Shown: piece after piece, positions 60,790 through 64,000 of the stretch | Layout of the letters: every line of letters begins with the position of its first letter | Numbering within the stretch: position 1 is the first letter of the stretch | Translations under genes and position numbers: made by a program | Notes under the pieces: model-generated | Told to the model about the DNA's origin: nothing | Databases searched by the model: none | What the model saw: the letters and a program-made list of their open reading frames with translations, nothing else | Source: Typha latifolia | Taxonomy: Eukaryota > Streptophyta > Magnoliopsida > Poales > Typhaceae | Length of the DNA stretch: 64,000 nt | Assembly: GCA_019914945.1 (NCBI GenBank) | Contig: CM034104.1 | Coordinates: forward strand, 5,024,501-5,088,500 | Reading direction: 5' to 3'

Positions 60790-62797
60790 ATCCACCACGC
60801 TTCCGCAACCTTGTCCTCAAGGTTTGAAATTTGGGAAGCGATCCATGATATCTGACTCTAGCTCCTCCATGATTTGATCTTCTGCATTGGTGTTGAAAAA
60901 GAGGCGAGCTCACTTGTGTCCAATTGGTGTGAAAGGGCATCGGCCGCTTGATTCTTGATCCCCTTCTTGTAGACCAATTCTTAGTCATACCCAAGGAGTT
61001 TTGTGACCCATCGTTGTTGGGCTGAGGTGTGCACACGTTGCTCCATGAAGTAGGATAAGCTACGCTGGTTCGTGCGGATAGTAAACCGTTGGCCAATCAA
61101 ATAGGGTCGCCATTTGGTGATGGCGTGTAGAATTGCTAGCACTTCGTTCTCGTAGGTGGATAGCTGTCACGACTGGTTTGATAATGCCTTGCTCATATAT
61201 GCCACGGGTCTGCCCTCTTGCATCAAAACTGATCCAATGCCCTCACCCGAAGTGTCGCATTCCACCACAAAGGGCTTGCTAAAATCCGGTAGTGCTAGAA
61301 CTGAAGCGGTAGACATAGCTGTCTTCAAGGCTTCGAAAGCCTCCGTCGCCTTGCCCGTCCATTGAAACTCACCTTTTCTGAGTAAGGAGGTTAGTGGAGC
61401 AGCAATTTTGCCGTAGTTGGCAACGAACCACCGATAGTATCCCGTCAACCCAAGGAATCCCCTCAATTCCCACTGATTAGTAGGAATCGGCCAGTCCACC
61501 ATATTCTTGATCTTGCTTGGATCGGCTTCAACTCCACTTGTTGATATTATATGTCCCAAGTACTCCACTCATGGCTCTCCCCAAAGATACTTGCTCATCT
61601 TGACTTTTAACTAGTTTTGTCGCAAGATATAAAACACCTCATGCACATGCCGCAAGTGCTCGCTCCAAGTCCTACTATACACTAGAATATCGTCAAAGAG
61701 GACGAGCACGTACTAACGCAAGAGCGAGTGGAAAAGATCATTCATCAACTTTTCGAAGGTGGTTGGTGCATTGGTGAGCCCAAACGGCATGACTCAGAAC
61801 TCATAGTGGCCATCATGAGTTTAGAACGCCGTTTCGTGCACATCTTCATCTTCCGGGTCGACGCGGATTTGATGATACACCGCTCTTAAGTCAAGTTTGC
61901 TGAAGTAAGCTGACCTTGTGAGTTCATCTAGCAACTCCTCGATCACCGGTATTGGATACCGATCTTTGACTGTAATTGCATTCAAGGCTCGGTAGTTGAC
62001 ACAAAATTGCCAACTCCCGTCTTTCTTCCAAACCAGCCAGACCGGCGATGAGTAGGCACTTCTACTCGGTTGAATAATCCTTTGCTCGAGCATTTCCACC
62101 ACCAATTTGCTGATCTCTTCCTTCTGGACATGTGGGTACCGATAGGGCCAGACATTTGCTGATTCAGCCCCTGGAATGATTTAGATGTGATTATCGTGAC
62201 GACGGGTCGATGGCAGTCCTCGAGGTTCCTCGAAGAGATCCTTGACTCCTGCAGCAACTCTTGCAGGTCAGTGGTTATTTCTCTTGGTGATGGATGTTCT
62301 GGTTCAACAACAGCCATTTGCAATAGTAGAGCTCGGTCCCTTACACTAGGAAAGCCCACAAGTGGTTGATGTCCAGCCACACCTTCATCTTCAGCTGCAA
62401 ACTCATCCTCCACATCCTCCAATCTATCTACTAGCATCACTGATCCCATCAATTTAGCGCAGCGATGTCCGGGTATAAACTTCTCATCACAACGAAAATA
62501 TAAGCCTTTGGCCCTTCGTTCCTCTACTTGAGTAGGTGTGAGTGCTCCTCTCGGACCTCTAGGTACGTACTTCACATTTTGGGATGGCTTTAGGAGTGCT
62601 CGAGGAGGCACCATTGCAGCAGCAGTCCTTGGTACGCCGGTAATATTTTCCACCGCTATGGTTGGTTGAGCTTGATTGTGGCTTCCTTGGCTTATCCAAT
62701 TCTGTTTCAAGTGTAACTTCATGGCCCTATATTTTTCTTCCATGAGCACCGCATCTTCGAAAGCCTCCTTTAAAGTTCTAGGCCTTAAAGTCATCAC
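60790..62797 (-). pseudogene. Gypsy gag 3' end and pol (RT-RNase H), degenerate
   Basis: Read downward. From 62797: RPRTLKEAFEDA of gag, then a zinc knuckle near 62500 (YFRCDEKFIPGHRC, whose first cysteine has become tyrosine). Reverse transcriptase is at 62105-61600 (VWLVWKKDGSWQFCVNYRALN, FSKLDLRAVYHQIR, VLFDDILVYS). The connection and RNase H are at 61568-60900 ([29 protein letters not shown]). After about 60920 the frame passes straight into the tail ending at the polypurine tract, without the HHCC or DDE integrase. In-frame stops occur near 61820, 61800, 61715, 61570 and 60985. It is inactive. Confidence 0.85.
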
Positions 62798-63777
62798 GTC
62801 GGTTGTATGTCACCCTGCAACCCGAAGATGAAGGTGCTGTGACGTTGCTGATCTGACCATGGGGGTTGACATCGGCTACTTATCCTCTCAAACTCTTCTT
62901 GGTATGCCCCAACCGTGGTCTTTTGCACCATCTTTGAGAGGAGAGCATCGAAGTCTTCATACCCCGACGCTCTAAATCGCCACGTGATATCGGCACAAAA
63001 TTCAGCCCAAGTTTCGATAGCCTCATTGGCATTAGCTGCTCGAAACCAATGAAGCGCTGCATCTTCAAGGTGGAAGCTCACAAGCGTCACCTTGTATTCT
63101 TCTACTATACCTTGGTATGCGAAGAATTGCTTCGCCCTATACAACCAATCGATCAGATCGCCACCTTTGAACTTAGGGAATTTGAGACGCACGATTTGTC
63201 CACGAATGTCGTTGTCTCGTTCCGGATCATGTCCAAGTACTTGTCTAACCGGAGGAGGATGCACCATGAAGGGTTGATGATCCCTCCTTCGGTTTTGATT
63301 AACTCGTCGTGGTTCCGGATCGTATTGACCCGCCCACGAATCTTGATCTCCAAGGTGATCTCCATAGTGGTTCACTCGTCGGATGGGTTCACCTGCAACT
63401 GGCCTTGCTGGAACCATTCTTGCTTGCCTCTGCTCATAGGGTGGTGGCAGCAGCGGCTCTTGTGGTTGCAAATTCTGAACCAGTGGCGGTGGGTTCATGG
63501 GAGTGGACTCGCGTCGTGGGGTCGATGGTGTATTCCCATTCGCTATGGCTTCCCTTGTCGCCCGTAACTCTCGCATCATCTCCATAATCATCTGGTTATT
63601 GATTGTCATTTGTTCGGAAAGAGACCCCAACACGGCTTGAACACTAGGTTCTTTCGTATTCCAATTAGATTGGGTGGTTCCGCGAGTGAAAGTCTCTACA
63701 ACCATTTCCTCCTCCTCTATTGGGAGAATCTCTTCTTCATCATCACGCCGTGCAGCCATGGCTCTGGTTGTCATCAT
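62794..63777 (-). pseudogene. Gypsy gag, frameshifted
   Basis: The likely start is the ATG at 63777 (MTTRAMAARRD), just inside the primer-binding site; the upstream open frame is LTR. It encodes a P/Q/R-rich linker and then the retrotransposon gag capsid signature (LKFPKFKGGDLIDWLYRAKQFF, LEDAALHWFR, TVGAYQEEFE). It ends early at 62794, where a one-base shift separates it from the remainder of gag in the next frame. Confidence 0.85.
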
Positions 63778-63802
63778 AAGAAGCACGTGTCCGAGGAACG
63801 GT

Positions 63803-63815
63803 GGCTCTGATACCA
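63803..63815 (-). other. tRNA-iMet primer-binding site
   Basis: The minus strand reads TGGTATCAGAGCC, three bases after the LTR end. This is the standard primer site of plant gypsy and copia elements and fixes the element's orientation. Confidence 0.93.
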
Positions 63816-63818
63816 GCT

Positions 63819-64000
63819 TGATACGATCTCCCCTTTTGGCTAAGGTTCGATATCTTCCAATTCTTAGATCTAGACTAATTCTGATATGAAAGTTTATAAA
63901 TAGATCCCGAAAGATACTGTTGTCGGATTGATATGAAATTTGGATATGTTGTAGCCCCAGAAAAGAGGTTTTTAACAAATCAAGTTTTAGACAGATAGGA
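63819..64000 (-). repeat. 5' LTR of the gypsy element, truncated by window end
   Basis: It begins TGATACGATCTCC and parallels 59848-60030 base by base with scattered differences (for example ATAAATAGATCCCGAAAG is identical in both). The rest lies beyond position 64000. Confidence 0.9.

Larger units (their letters stand above)
59848..64000 (-). mobile_element. Ty3/gypsy LTR retrotransposon, integrase missing, 5' LTR cut by window edge
   Basis: The 3' LTR (59848-60789) and the visible end of the 5' LTR (63819-64000) share their first approximately 180 bases with few differences. Next to the 5' LTR the minus strand reads TGGTATCAGAGCC, complementary to initiator tRNA-Met (63803-63815). The internal region is only 3.0 kb and reads gag, zinc knuckle, reverse transcriptase, RNase H, then the polypurine tract, with no integrase. 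All frames carry stops or shifts. Confidence 0.92.

Noticed and set aside
1..64000. CRISPR array, bacterial operon, organelle insertion or integrated virus
   Set aside because: No regularly spaced repeats, no prokaryotic gene order, no plastid or mitochondrial genes and no viral replication genes other than ordinary retrotransposon pol.

Overview
The window is nuclear DNA from a flowering plant with long, transposon-filled introns. Evidence for this is GT/AG-spliced genes, plant-specific gene families (CAMTA and kinesin-12), hAT, LINE, SINE and Ty3/gypsy elements, and a retroelement primer site matching plant initiator tRNA-Met. The species, and even monocot versus dicot, cannot be resolved from what I can see.

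Layout. From 1 to 31156 (+) lies a CAMTA calmodulin-binding transcription activator gene. Its 5' end is outside the window: the first exon seen (1845-1890) is the end of the CG-1 DNA-binding domain, and nine exons run to the stop at 31154-31156. One CAMTA intron is 15.1 kb (9322-24439). It holds a decayed hAT transposon, a second hAT with intact ends, a solo LTR nested in that second hAT, and an old gypsy LTR. A short convergent intergenic stretch (31157-33668) follows. The second gene, on the minus strand from 54800 down to 33669, is a kinesin-12 of the phragmoplast-orienting (POK1/POK2) type. I could splice it into 34 phase-consistent exons encoding about 2,232 residues. Its largest intron carries a 4.0-kb hAT with perfect ends. 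Upstream of the kinesin, 55.3-64.0 kb is repeat territory: two non-autonomous hATs, a LINE ORF1 relic split by an LTR, and a minus-strand Ty3/gypsy element that lacks integrase and runs off the window end.

How the genes relate. CAMTA is a calcium/calmodulin-responsive transcription factor and the kinesin acts in cytokinesis. They are convergent neighbours, and nothing seen suggests a shared pathway. The theme that unifies the window is hAT activity. Five hAT-type insertions have exact 8-bp target duplications that I could read directly, and four sit in introns or next to a promoter. No novel multi-gene system was found. The most informative structures are the nested insertion at 15.5-21.5 kb, the 4.0-kb hAT, a 2-kb fold-back element at 4.7-6.6 kb, and pyrimidine tracts lying just upstream of several unrelated reading frames. 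All exon models come from splice-site consensus, phase and protein-family match; no transcript data were available.
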